Positions 8,137 to 18,700 of a stretch of DNA of 64,000 bases are shown here, piece by piece (positions within the stretch are counted from its first letter, which is position 1; each line of letters begins with the position of its first letter). The stretch is taken from assembly GCA_041392805.1 (NCBI GenBank), contig JAWKLJ010000001.1, positions 4,278,001-4,342,000 on the forward strand, read 5' to 3'. Under the pieces are notes generated by a model. That model was given only the letters and a program-made list of their open reading frames with translations, was not told the origin of the DNA and did not search any database. The translations under genes were made by a program, and so were the position numbers. The DNA comes from Saprospiraceae bacterium (GTDB lineage: Bacteria; Bacteroidota; Bacteroidia; Chitinophagales; Saprospiraceae).

Positions 8137-8281
8137 CTTTATTTTGAGACGTAAAACTAATGCTAGGCAGAATGTTTTTGATTAGGTGTTTTGTTGTGTT
8201 AGAAGGATTTTCTTTGGCTAAAGTGCTTCCTGAATCTCTTTTATGTACCCACTGTTAATTGTTAGTAAAATTTATCCTTGC

Positions 8282-9304
8282 TTAGTGCCACACTTTACAA
8301 CCTTCTGTGCAGTTCGTACAGATATCGATTTGGTTCCTTCCTTGAAAAATTTTCTTTCTAAAGGCCTGGTAAGTGGGTGATTGCCAGATATCAGCGAAAG
8401 ATTGTTTTTTTAAATCACCAAGGCGATGTTTGGCATCTTTATCAAAGCAACAAGGGACGACAATCCCGTCCCAAGTGATAACACAAGCATGCCACAATTT
8501 CCAGCAATGGTTCAGCAATTGGTTTTTAATAACATACCGACCATCTTCTCGTTGTCGATATCTGGCAAATCGATCAATAGTAGGGATGAGCGGGTTACCC
8601 AATTCATAATTGTAAACTTGAGCCGTTTTAAGCTTAACTTCGTCAATGCCAATTGCTTTTGCTAGCTTGTATATGTCGGGAATCTGATGCTGATTGGGTT
8701 TTACGACTAGGAACTGAAAAATCAGGTGTGGCGTTTTAGAATTCAGTTGCTTTTTCCATTTTACAACATTTCGTGCGCCTTGCAAAACAACATCCAACTT
8801 CCCTTTGCGGCGATAATTTTCATAAACATCCTGGGTGGTCCCATCCACAGAAATAATCAAGCGATCAAGCCCCGAAAGGATCGTTTCCCTGGCATTCTCT
8901 TCATTGAGGAAATGCCCGTTGGTAGAGGTAATGGTATAAATTCCTTTTTGATGAGCATAACGAACCATCTCTAAAAAAGCGGGATTGATATAAGGCTCCC
9001 CTTGAAAATAAAAAATAAGATAAAGTAATTCTCGTGATAACTCATCGATGGTATGCCGAAAAAAAGCTGGCCGCAAGTTACCAGTTGGCCTTGAGAAATT
9101 TTTTAAACCGCTAGGGCATTCCGGACAACCGAGATTGCAAGCCGTTGTAGGTTCGATGGAAATGGTAAACGGGCGACCCCATTGAAAAGGACGGCCTAAC
9201 CAACGGCTGATATAAAAGGAGGAAATGACTAAAGCGGCATTTCTAATCCGGGCAAAGGAAAGCCCAGATAGAAAATTAAGGGTGTCCCAAAAATATAATT
9301 TCAT
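8282..9304 (-). CDS. Radical SAM/SPASM domain protein
   Basis: 340 residues. The radical SAM cluster motif is CNLGCPEC in the segment IEPTTACNLGCPEC (about residues 50-63), which binds the [4Fe-4S] cluster that cleaves S-adenosylmethionine. A C-terminal SPASM region supplies further cysteines for auxiliary clusters: Cys in LLNHCWKLWHAC, PCCFD, then ICTNCTEGC. Intermediate motifs (FQGEPYINP, TSTNGHFLN, ISVDG) fit the partial TIM barrel. SPASM proteins modify peptides or proteins or act in cofactor and lipid maturation; substrate unknown. No precursor-peptide gene is evident beside it. It lies 65 bases downstream of the dodecin gene on the same strand and may be cotranscribed. Confidence 0.88.
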   Translation of the reverse strand: MKLYFWDTLNFLSGLSFARIRNAALVISSFYISRWLGRPFQWGRPFTISIEPTTACNLGCPECPSGLKNFSRPTGNLRPAFFRHTIDELSRELLYLIFYFQGEPYINPAFLEMVRYAHQKGIYTITSTNGHFLNEENARETILSGLDRLIISVDGTTQDVYENYRRKGKLDVVLQGARNVVKWKKQLNSKTPHLIFQFLVVKPNQHQIPDIYKLAKAIGIDEVKLKTAQVYNYELGNPLIPTIDRFARYRQREDGRYVIKNQLLNHCWKLWHACVITWDGIVVPCCFDKDAKHRLGDLKKQSFADIWQSPTYQAFRKKIFQGRNQIDICTNCTEGCKVWH

Positions 9305-9369
9305 AACCTCCTGGAAAATGGAGGAAGAATGATTAATAACCTAAGGCTAAATCATTCTCCCCGGTTGTA

Positions 9370-9570
9370 TTATTTAACTTCAAAGGTAATCTTGAGGTTC
9401 ACGCGAAATTTGGCTACTTCACCATTTTCCACTGTTACACTTTGGCTCTGTACATAAGCAGACTTAATATTCTTTACAGATTCAGATGCTTTTTTCACTG
9501 CTGTCTTTGTCGCATCTTCCCAACTTTTTTTAGAGTCTGCCAAAATTTCAATTACTTTCATTACTGCCAT
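9370..9570 (-). CDS. Dodecin family flavin-binding protein
   Basis: 66 residues, the normal size for dodecin, a small protein that assembles into hollow dodecamers and stores flavins or related cofactors. The sequence shows the family layout: MKVIEI strand, SWEDATKTAVKKASESVKNI helix with the conserved Trp-Glu-Asp-Ala, a strand with VQSQSV, and a C-terminal KFRVNLKITFEV strand pair. Start chosen at the ATG giving MAVMKVIEI; the second Met is also possible. It is immediately upstream of the radical SAM gene and downstream of nothing on its own strand. Confidence 0.9.
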   Translation of the reverse strand: MAVMKVIEILADSKKSWEDATKTAVKKASESVKNIKSAYVQSQSVTVENGEVAKFRVNLKITFEVK

Positions 9571-9625
9571 AATCGATTGGTTTTAATTATAAAAAATTTA
9601 CTAAGAGCTTGTCTAAGAATTGCTT

Positions 9626-11686
9626 TTACTCATTTTGTTTTCCTATAGAGCCTTTGAATTCCAATCTAACACTTTCATCTATTTTGGTGACTTTTACCTC
9701 TGTCCGCCGATTAAAACTATGTTCTTTTTCGCTACACGCTACCCCGTCTATACAATTATTCCTGAGTTTGGCTTCCCCATACCCAAATACCTGGATCCGA
9801 TTAGCATCAATACCCTGGCTTAACAAAAAACTTTTGGCCGATTCTGCTCTTTTTAAAGAAAGAGCAAGATTGTAATCATTAGTGCCCCGACTATCGGTAT
9901 GTGCACCAAGTTCAATATCCATACTGGGATACCGCTTCATGAGCTTGGCCAAGGCTTCCAAATCCCTGGCTTCACCTGATCGGATAGCTGATTTATTGAA
10001 ATCGTAGTAGATATTATCGAGGACAATGATGGTTCCTACAGAAATTGGTTCTTTTAATAGGTCGAGTGAATTTACTTTCATCTTTATTTCTGCGGCGAGG
10101 AAGCGATTGCCGCGGATACTTTCAGTAGATAAATTGCTACTGCCATCTTCATAGCCTTCTTTGGCCACCCGAATGCTAAAGTTACAGCCTATTTCCAGGC
10201 AATGGTCAAATTTGCCTTCAATATTGGTATGAGTGATTTCTACTTTACCCGTGCAATGATTGGTAATCTGAACCAAGGCATTCGAAACAGGAATATTATA
10301 GCCTTCCACTAAGACGTCTCCTTCTAGGCTTAAACAATTGCTAGGTTCCATTAGCACTTCTAATGGGCGAATAGGCAATTCATCAGATGAGGTAAATTTT
10401 AGCTCTTGGGTCTTATATCCCGTCTTTGAAACAATGATCAAAAAAGATTTGTCAACTTCGAATGGAATAACCGATTCGCCATTCCGGTTGGTGATATGAT
10501 CCGGTTCTCCTAATTCTTCCTCTTTTTTCCTGACTAAAGTAAGCGATATATCTCCTCTTTCATTAGGAACCATTTCAATATTATAGAGCTCCTCATTATC
10601 CGACATGCCATCGGTCGAAAGCGGATAAACGCGAATAGATGCACCAATGAGGCGCCTGCTCGATTCTACATCGTAAACCGTTATCATCGTATTGTTGGTT
10701 TCTGGCAGCTCTATTCCTTTTAGGCCCTGGGGAACCTCAAATAGGTAAATGTCGTCTTGCCCACGATTATCGGTTTCTCGGTTAGATGTAAAATATCCCC
10801 GTGTCCCGTTGGGAATGAGAATCAAACCCAGGTCATCTTTTTCGGAATTAAAGGGGTAGCCCATATTGATTACACGACCCCATTTCCGATCACTAAGGTC
10901 AATCATGAAAAGATCGAGGTTTCCTAATCCGGGGTGTCCGTTAGAGGCAAAGAAAAGGGTGCCGCTTTCATGAGCGAAGGGGAATACCTCATTTTTAGGT
11001 GTATTGATTTCTGGTCCTAAATTGATAGGAGCAGACCATCCGCTACTCGTTTGTTCTACAAAATAGAGATCCATTCCCCCAAATCCGCCTGGTCGATCAG
11101 AAGCAAAAAACAAGCGTTTACCATCAGCGGATAGAGCGGGATGTAAACAGGAATAGTTATCGTCGTTGAAAGGTAATTCTTTGATGTTTTCCCAATCAAA
11201 GTATCCTTTATCAGCTTCATAAATTTTAAGCCTGACCCTCCCTTGGCTATCGGCCTTGCTAAGTCCTTTATTTTGATTACTTCGCGTAAAATAAATCTTA
11301 TTCGCCTGCCTGTTAAAAGAAACTGGTCCCTCGTGTAGCTGAGAATTGATTTCTACCGAAAAATTTTGAGGCTTTAAGGGTTGACCATTGGGGTCAAGCT
11401 CGGCATAGAACAGTTCGTAATAAGTTTCTTTTGTATTTTCATCAATTGGGCCATTTTTACGACGAGACACGTACACCAAGCCATTGTCATACAAAGCCGG
11501 TGAGAACTCCATACCATCGGTATTGATGTTACTAGTGTTAACCAAGCGAATATCCCGACGGTAATCATCCCGGCCGTAAAGGGCTTCAAAACTTTTATCT
11601 TTTCGCTGCGCTGTTAGGCATAAGGGTAAAACCAGGAGAAATAAAGTAAATGGGTAGAAAAATTTAGACATCATCCTTTTGTTCAA
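9626..11686 (-). CDS. OmpA-family protein with PD40 propeller (T9SS/adhesin accessory)
   Basis: 686 residues. Signal peptide to LCLTAQ. Residues ~50-340 contain WD40-like PD40 repeats (LFFASDRPGGFGGMDLYF, FFASNGHPGLGNLDLF, GYFTSNRETDNRGQDDIYLF), ~345-560 contain carboxypeptidase-regulatory-like beta-sandwich units, and the last ~120 are an OmpA C-terminal peptidoglycan-binding domain (DFNKSAIR, then LGAHTDSRGTNDYN, and a final FNRRTEV). This architecture is the usual third member of adhesin/PorP/OmpA cassettes in gliding or T9SS-bearing Bacteroidota, where it is thought to tie the surface complex to peptidoglycan. Third gene in the minus-strand cassette, 106 bases after the PorP-like gene. 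Spelling of its exact role is inferred from context. Confidence 0.88.
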   Translation of the reverse strand: MNKRMMSKFFYPFTLFLLVLPLCLTAQRKDKSFEALYGRDDYRRDIRLVNTSNINTDGMEFSPALYDNGLVYVSRRKNGPIDENTKETYYELFYAELDPNGQPLKPQNFSVEINSQLHEGPVSFNRQANKIYFTRSNQNKGLSKADSQGRVRLKIYEADKGYFDWENIKELPFNDDNYSCLHPALSADGKRLFFASDRPGGFGGMDLYFVEQTSSGWSAPINLGPEINTPKNEVFPFAHESGTLFFASNGHPGLGNLDLFMIDLSDRKWGRVINMGYPFNSEKDDLGLILIPNGTRGYFTSNRETDNRGQDDIYLFEVPQGLKGIELPETNNTMITVYDVESSRRLIGASIRVYPLSTDGMSDNEELYNIEMVPNERGDISLTLVRKKEEELGEPDHITNRNGESVIPFEVDKSFLIIVSKTGYKTQELKFTSSDELPIRPLEVLMEPSNCLSLEGDVLVEGYNIPVSNALVQITNHCTGKVEITHTNIEGKFDHCLEIGCNFSIRVAKEGYEDGSSNLSTESIRGNRFLAAEIKMKVNSLDLLKEPISVGTIIVLDNIYYDFNKSAIRSGEARDLEALAKLMKRYPSMDIELGAHTDSRGTNDYNLALSLKRAESAKSFLLSQGIDANRIQVFGYGEAKLRNNCIDGVACSEKEHSFNRRTEVKVTKIDESVRLEFKGSIGKQNE

Positions 11687-11792
11687 TTGGTTATATGGAT
11701 ATCAAATGGCGAAGAAGGGAGCGGATCAGCACTAAGTGAGGGACAAAAAGCATGAAAAAAAGTTGCCATTTGCCCACACTGCCCGTGTTAAT

Positions 11793-12758
11793 CTAAAAAA
11801 AACGAGGGTTAATGATATTCGTCCCTTCTGACTGACCACCGATGCAATATCGCAGTACTGCTTCAATGCTACCACTATTATACGAGCGTAATTCCGAAAG
11901 CGTTGCATCATAAGAAACCCCTAGTAGCATACTCTCCGAAACCTGGGCACCTAATAGCAGAATGGCCGACTCTCCGATTCCACTGTTGATTGATCCACCT
12001 AATCGGTAACCCAACCCGGCAGTTACTTTGTTCATGAAAATAAAATTGAGATTTACATCTCCATCAAAAGGGGTGCCTTCTACATATTTCAGTAGCACCT
12101 GGGGTTGGACCTGTATCTTATCTCCCCAATCAATTATTAAGCCGGCCATAGCATATATATGCCGAACTTCCTTTGAAATGGTGACATCTCCATCTGCCAG
12201 ATCAATATTATTCTCCAATAATCTTGGAATAGAAAAGCCCAAATAAAACCGTTTGCTGCTATAGTAAATCCCAAGGCCAAAATTGGGCACATATTTACTT
12301 TGTAAATCAGCGGGAATTGCCGTGTCCAGGTCTTTCGATTGTATAGCATCCGTACGGCTATAATTGATCCTTAAAAAGCGAACAGACCCCATTAAACCAA
12401 TGCTTAGGGTACCAGGACCAAGATTGGGCCGATAGGCATACGCCGTTTCTGCTGTCAGCATTTCTGAAACGCCGATGGTTTGTCGATGCATCGTCGCACC
12501 TACACCTAACCTTTTACCCCACATCGGGCTATTAAAAGTAATCAATTGCGTCTGGGGAGCGCCATCCAAACCCAACCATTGGCTCCTGACCAAGGCAGTG
12601 ATGCACGTTCCATCATTACTGCCTGCATAAGCAGGGTTAAGGCCCAATTTGTAATACATAAATTGGGTAAACTGCTCTTCTTGCTGTGCATTGACTAAAA
12701 CACTTAAGCAGAGTAGAAGGAAAAGAATTGGTAGCTTTTTCATATTGCTAGATTTCAT
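11793..12758 (-). CDS. PorP/SprF family outer-membrane protein
   Basis: 321 residues. Signal peptide ends VLVNAQ; the mature part begins QEEQFTQFMYYKLGLNPAYAG, the hallmark opening of the PorP/SprF family. The body has alternating barrel strands (LGVGATMHRQTIG, PNFGLGIYYSSKRFYLGFSIP, VTAGLGYRLGG) and a C-terminal SIEAVLRYC strand. SprF-like proteins are needed for secretion or surface attachment of type-B CTD proteins such as SprB, and are encoded directly beside their client, as here: the giant adhesin gene ends 6 bases upstream. Start could be the ATG at 12743 (MKKLPILF) instead. Confidence 0.92.
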   Translation of the reverse strand: MKSSNMKKLPILFLLLCLSVLVNAQQEEQFTQFMYYKLGLNPAYAGSNDGTCITALVRSQWLGLDGAPQTQLITFNSPMWGKRLGVGATMHRQTIGVSEMLTAETAYAYRPNLGPGTLSIGLMGSVRFLRINYSRTDAIQSKDLDTAIPADLQSKYVPNFGLGIYYSSKRFYLGFSIPRLLENNIDLADGDVTISKEVRHIYAMAGLIIDWGDKIQVQPQVLLKYVEGTPFDGDVNLNFIFMNKVTAGLGYRLGGSINSGIGESAILLLGAQVSESMLLGVSYDATLSELRSYNSGSIEAVLRYCIGGQSEGTNIINPRFF

Positions 12759-12764
12759 AGGGTG

Positions 12765-15700
12765 TTAACGTTGGATCAAAACAAAACCATTTGATGGCGG
12801 ACGGCCATTCCCATATTCAATAATATAAAAGTATGTGCCATCGGGAAGGTTTTCACCACTATAGGTTCCTTCCCAGTCATTGCTATAAGGTGTCTTTGAT
12901 CTAAAAACCTCATCTCCCCAACGATTGAAAATGATGACTTGACTGGAAGAAAAGGTCACCTGATCTAATAGGCAAGGGACGACAAAAGCATCATTGATTC
13001 CATCTCCATTTGGGGTAATAATAGAAGGTGCCGTACAGCTAGCGTCTTCTCCTATCAATAAAGTAACTAGTGCCGTAGGCATGGCACAACCTTCACTTAC
13101 CAATTGGTAAAGAAATTCGACCATACCGACAAAATTATTTGGCGGTATATAATTAACCTTGCCTTGGCCATCAATCATGATCGTCCCTTGTTGAGGCGGA
13201 CTAACTATTTCTATGCTCGTATTTGGCACCAAAATGTCATTGGAAAGTAGATCTAATTCCACCTCTTTTTGAAAATCTACCGCAATGATATCTGGATTGG
13301 CAATGGGGTTTGTCTTATAAGAGATAACAACGGTATCGCGGGATCCTTCTCCGCAAAACCCTTCATCTATGGTCCAAACAAATTTGTTTTCACCTGGCTC
13401 AAGACCACTTATCATGGTTTGAGGGTTGTCGGGATCACTAATCAGGTTTTTAGGATTAACAGCCGACCATAGACCGTGACTCCCTTCCGTAGGAGGCATT
13501 GCCTCAAGTAGACTGATGCCTTCATCATTACAGACGACCTCATCTAATCCGGCAAATGGCTGTGGGTCAGAAATGATCACCAGGACATCTGCACTATCCC
13601 GTCCACAAACGGTATTAATGGTCCAGGTGAAAATATAAACATTATCAGGCTCTAAACCAGTAATCAAGGTGGAAGCATTGTTCCTGTCGTTTATTTTTAC
13701 ACCCAAAATGCGTTGTGCCTCTGGTTGAGACCAGGTGCCGATGCTCCCTGGTTCCATGGGTGGCATCGCTCCCAGGTTGACTACTTCATCCTCACAGGCC
13801 AGAATGTCTTCGCCAGAAATAGCTTCCTCTCCTTGCCGAACGGCAATCTCTATTTCATCAGCCGAATAATTTTTACAAGCACCATTGGATAAGGTCCATC
13901 TGAAGAAATAGGACTCCTCCTGCCGCATAAGGCCACTTATAGCTGTATTGGCGGATTCTGGATTAGCAATAGTAATACCGCTGCCACCTGATAGAAATGA
14001 CCATCGACCAGTCCCTATAGAAGGCATTTCGGCATTCAGTCGGTAATTTCCTACGCAAATGGATGTATCCACACCGGCAAAAGCCTGGCTAGAAGGAATG
14101 AGGTTGAGTTGGGCAAAAGTGGTATCCCTCCGCAAAGCAGTACAGCCATTTAAGGTTGCGACAACATAAAAAGGAAAAAGACCATCTGTGGTATAATTCG
14201 TGAAATCTGTGAAGTTAAATTCACGACTGGTGTCTGGTTCTTCCAATGGGAGGGTAGAAAAACCGTCAAACCAGCTATAGTTTGCTCCAGGGGTTAAGCT
14301 GCTTGTGGTTAGGGATAGGCGCAGCGCTGCCTCTGCATCGCTAATACAATGAGGACCGTCATTGACCGCCACTGGTATTTTGGGACGGGGTTTGACCATT
14401 ACTTCAACCTGGGCCGTATCAGAAGGGCAGCCATTCACGATAGCTACCACCTTATAAATGCCATTTTCCCCGGGTTGGTTATCGGAATTAAAAGAGGGAA
14501 ATTGTATAGAAGAACTAAACTCAAAGCCTGTCGCACTCCATTTGTAATTGGCGCCAGCACTGGAAGTAGCTGAAAGGCGAATATTTTCACCTCTACATAC
14601 CGGACTATTAGAAGTCGCTTCAATATTAGGAATAGCGTGGACAGTGATCGTTGATATATCTGAGGTTAACGAAGGACAATCATCAATAACGACATATACC
14701 TTGTAATCTCCATCATCGGTTAAAGTGGCAGCATTAATCGTCAATGATCGCGTTGTTGTCGTTACCATTGAACCGTTTCCTTTTTGCCAAAAATAGGTTA
14801 CATCACGACCGGGAATATTATAGTCGGTTGTGAATAAGGTGATTTTATCGCCATTACAAAAAGCGAGGTTTCCACTTTGTGTAAAAGGCTTTGCCGGCCT
14901 GGCAGGTGCATCCTGTAATTCAACAAATATGGATTCTACCACCGAACAGCCTTGATTGGTGGTAACGGTTACGGAATAAGTACCAGACTGGGCTCCTGTC
15001 GCAGCAGGGATAGTCGCTACGCTACCTTGAAATTGAAAATTGTTTGGCCCAGACCATTTATAGGTATAGCTGCCATTATCTTGTGGAAAGGTAAGGGCTG
15101 TTAATGCTACGTTAGAAGGGGCATAAAAACAGTTTGGCGCTGTATAACTGAGGTCAACCTGAGAAATCCCTTCCAAGACTCTAACAAAAACAGAGGCGGT
15201 ATCGGAACATCCGGCCAAAGAAGTAACCTTCAAATCATACGTTCCCTGATCGAGAAAGGAAGCATTGTTGATCGTAAGGTTTTGGATGGTTTGTTGGTTT
15301 TCAATCCCCGGTCCCGTCCATTGGAAGATCACCCCACCCAAATCAGATATGCCTTGAAGTACAATATCCCCATCCTTACAAACGGGATTAGGACTAGCGG
15401 CAGCACCAGCAGTTGGTCGCGGATTCACGGTGACCAGGGTCGGGTTTGATAGGTCTGATTCACACCCATTCTTGATCACAAACAGTTGCCAGTTACCAGC
15501 ATCTCCTTCATCAGCATTGGGTATGTTGAAAGTCGGATTAGTACTCACAAATTCGCCATTACCCCCCTGCACCCAATGATAGGCACTTACCCCAGTTGTT
15601 AAGGTGGATAAAGCTAGCGTAGTGCCTCTACAAATCGGGCCATTGCTGGTAATATTGGGCTTGGCTGGTTTAGCCTTTATATTGAGTTCAACACTCACTT

Positions 15701-18700
15701 CCTCCGAGGAACAGCCATTCCGCAGGATAGATAAATTGTAAAAGCCTTCATCGAGTTCATCTAATGGGCCTATTTGAGGAAACTGTTCCGCAGAACTAAA
15801 ATCATTAGGCCCGGTCCAATGATATACCAGTCCAGGCCCAACGGTAAAGGTCCCCAAATTAATGGTCTGCCCTTCACAAACCGTGGTGTCTGAAAAAGTG
15901 ACCTGGGCTACGGGTTTCTCAACCGTCTGCACTGCAATCGGATTAGAAGGTGTAGACATACACCCATTGGCTTCCACTATCAAATAGAAATTTCTACTCC
16001 CTATACTGTGAGGGCCAGGGATCGTATAGGTAGGTTCATTGGTAGATGCAAGCAGCGTTCCATTAGGTGGCATTCCCTGGTACCAATGATAACTTACATT
16101 GTTGTCTGGAGGCAAGTCCATGACTCCCAGTGTAATATCGTCTACGCTGCAAACCGTAGAAACGGTAGTTACCTGCGGACGATAGGTGATTTCATCAACA
16201 TTCACAATTACCGTCCCCTCCGATCGGCAACCACTGATGCCTTTTATGACGACTTTATAAACCCCCGAAAAACTTGGGTCAACATTCGGTATGATTGGGT
16301 TTTCAGCTGCAGAAAAGAAAATATCATTTAAAAACCATTCATAGGTGTAAGCCTGGCTACCTGGGCCTGGCGGATTCGCAAATAAATAAAGGGTATCTCC
16401 ACCACATAAGTTGGGGGTTGCTATGGGCGCAGGCCGCTCTAATGTAAGACCAAATGTCGTCGCACAAGTAGATTCTAGTCCTGCTGCATCTCTTACGGTT
16501 AGGGTAATGTTTACTGTACTGCCTGCATCCTGACAAGAAAACATGCTAGGGGTAATGAACATCGTATCAATCGTGCAATTATCCGAACTAGCTAAATTGA
16601 CATCTGATACATCAAAAATCTCTACGTCTAAACCAGATGGGTTGACCGTAAGGTTTCCGATAGTCTGACAAGAGGCAATAGGCGGAGTTGTGTCTTCAAT
16701 GGTAATCAAAAAGCTACAAGTATCGGGATTCCCACTTCCATCTTCTATGATGTAAAAAACTTCCGTTTCTCCTACATTGAAAGCATGGCTTGGAGATAGG
16801 CTCGGAGCTTGCATGCTTGTTAGCGGGATGCTTGTAGCTCCTTCTGCGTAATAAAAAGGCGTAAGACTAAGGTAGTTTAGTGTTCCAAACATATAGCTAC
16901 TGCCATCATTTTCTCCATTGGCTGTTACGGCTCCCGGATTACAAGGATTGATCCCATCACCCGTCACGCCGGGCGGAACAGTAATTTCTTTGGGGGCAAC
17001 GCGTATGCTTAGCACACCATCTGCTGCCCAGCTATTAAAGGTGGCTGCGGGTATGGTGATGATTAAGTTTCCGGGCGTATTACAATCAGCATCACCAACG
17101 GTGGATTGACCTAATAAACTATTGTCTTCTCCAAACACTTCTACAAAGGCATTATTGGAATTGAAGTCGCCTTTAAAGCTAAGGTTGAACGTGGCTACGC
17201 CAATGGCATTTGCTGCGACTGCGTTGAAATTGAAAGTCCTTTCATTCGCTACATAATCAGTTAGATTAGGGTCTAAGGTATAAGAAATTAAAGCACTACT
17301 CGTATCAAGAGGTAATTGCTGGGTATAAGACCCGAAGGCATTACAATTGTCCATAGCATTTAAAGGCAAAGGCAAACTAACCGTTTTTTGGCAGGAGTCT
17401 GCTGCAAGGCTGAGCACCATATCGGGTGGGCAGGTCAAAACAGGCGGCTCAGTGTCTATGACCATAATTTCATAGGCACAACTATCTATATTTCCAGCAC
17501 AATCTGATACATAATAGGTGATTTGGTGACTCCCTGCATCGAGCGTAACAGTTTCATTAGCAATAGGGCTAACTGTTATTGCTGGACCCTGATCTATCCT
17601 ATATCGATAGGAGATGCCATTCAATGTTTTTAGGTCAACGGCCAAGGAGGCGACGACCCTGCCAGGCGGATTGCAAATAGCATTAATGGCAAATTTACCT
17701 TCAACACCTTGCGGTATATTGGGTGCTAAGTGCAATTGGATGATTCCATCTACGGCCCAATTGTTTATGGTAAAAGCGGGAATGGTAAATTGTTTCTCTG
17801 AATTGCCACATTGAGCTCCGGTAAGTGCGGTAGTTCCTAACAAACTCCCATCTTCTCCATATACGTTAAAAAATTCATTTGCTTCTTCGGCATCAACACT
17901 GAGTAGTGCAATCTTTAGCAGTGCATCGGAGAATGCATTGACAGGTAGCGGTTGGGAAATGACCAGATTGAGATCAATCGCGTTAACGGGGATGTCTCCT
18001 TCCTGACCTGGATTAGCATTACTGGTAATGAAAGCGGTATCACTAATACTTACACTTTGAACCATGGATAGATCGCACTCATCAGAAATTTGAGGTGGCG
18101 TAAGGGTCAGGGTTGCGCCGCAACCGCCTTCGTCAATGTTGACCGTAATGTCCTCAGGACAAAACAATACCGGAGGGTTATTATCCACCAAAGAGAAAAC
18201 GGCAGTGGTGGTATCGCGATTTCCGCACAAATCTTCAACAATAAAATCTACACTTTGAGATAATAGGGTATCACTAGGTGATGGACAAGCAACGGAAGGT
18301 AGCGTAGGTGGGTCCATAGTCCCTGAATTAAAAACGGTCCAGATTAATTCCTCCGCATCTGCACAATTGTCTTCTGCCGTAGCACCTGCCCGGTCACTCA
18401 ACCAATTCATAAAAACCTGTTGGATATCTATACCATCGAGGCAAGAAATGGTAATGTCCTGAGCTTCCTGTTCGAAGACAGGGGCAGATTGGTCTTTGAT
18501 CGTAATGAGCTGATCATGTTCCTGGAAATTGCCGCAAACATCCGTCAATTTCCATGTTCTACGAATCGTCCGATCATCAGCACATAGCCCATCAACCACC
18601 ACATCGGAGAAGGTCGCAACCGGCATGGGGTCACAGTTATCTTGGACATTGCTTGGGCGGCCAGTAACATCCAAATCATTGGCTTGATTACAGTTTACTG

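Larger units (their letters stand above)
7572..8281. other. 710-base gene-free region containing a DnaA-box cluster
   Basis: No convincing gene. It holds the TPR promoter (7648-7678), a perfect hairpin (7987-8006) followed by a T-rich tract, an AT-rich block (8009-8040) and three consensus DnaA boxes (8060-8136). A 66-codon open frame on the plus strand (7787-7987) ends exactly at the hairpin but has no recognisable product. Confidence 0.6.
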
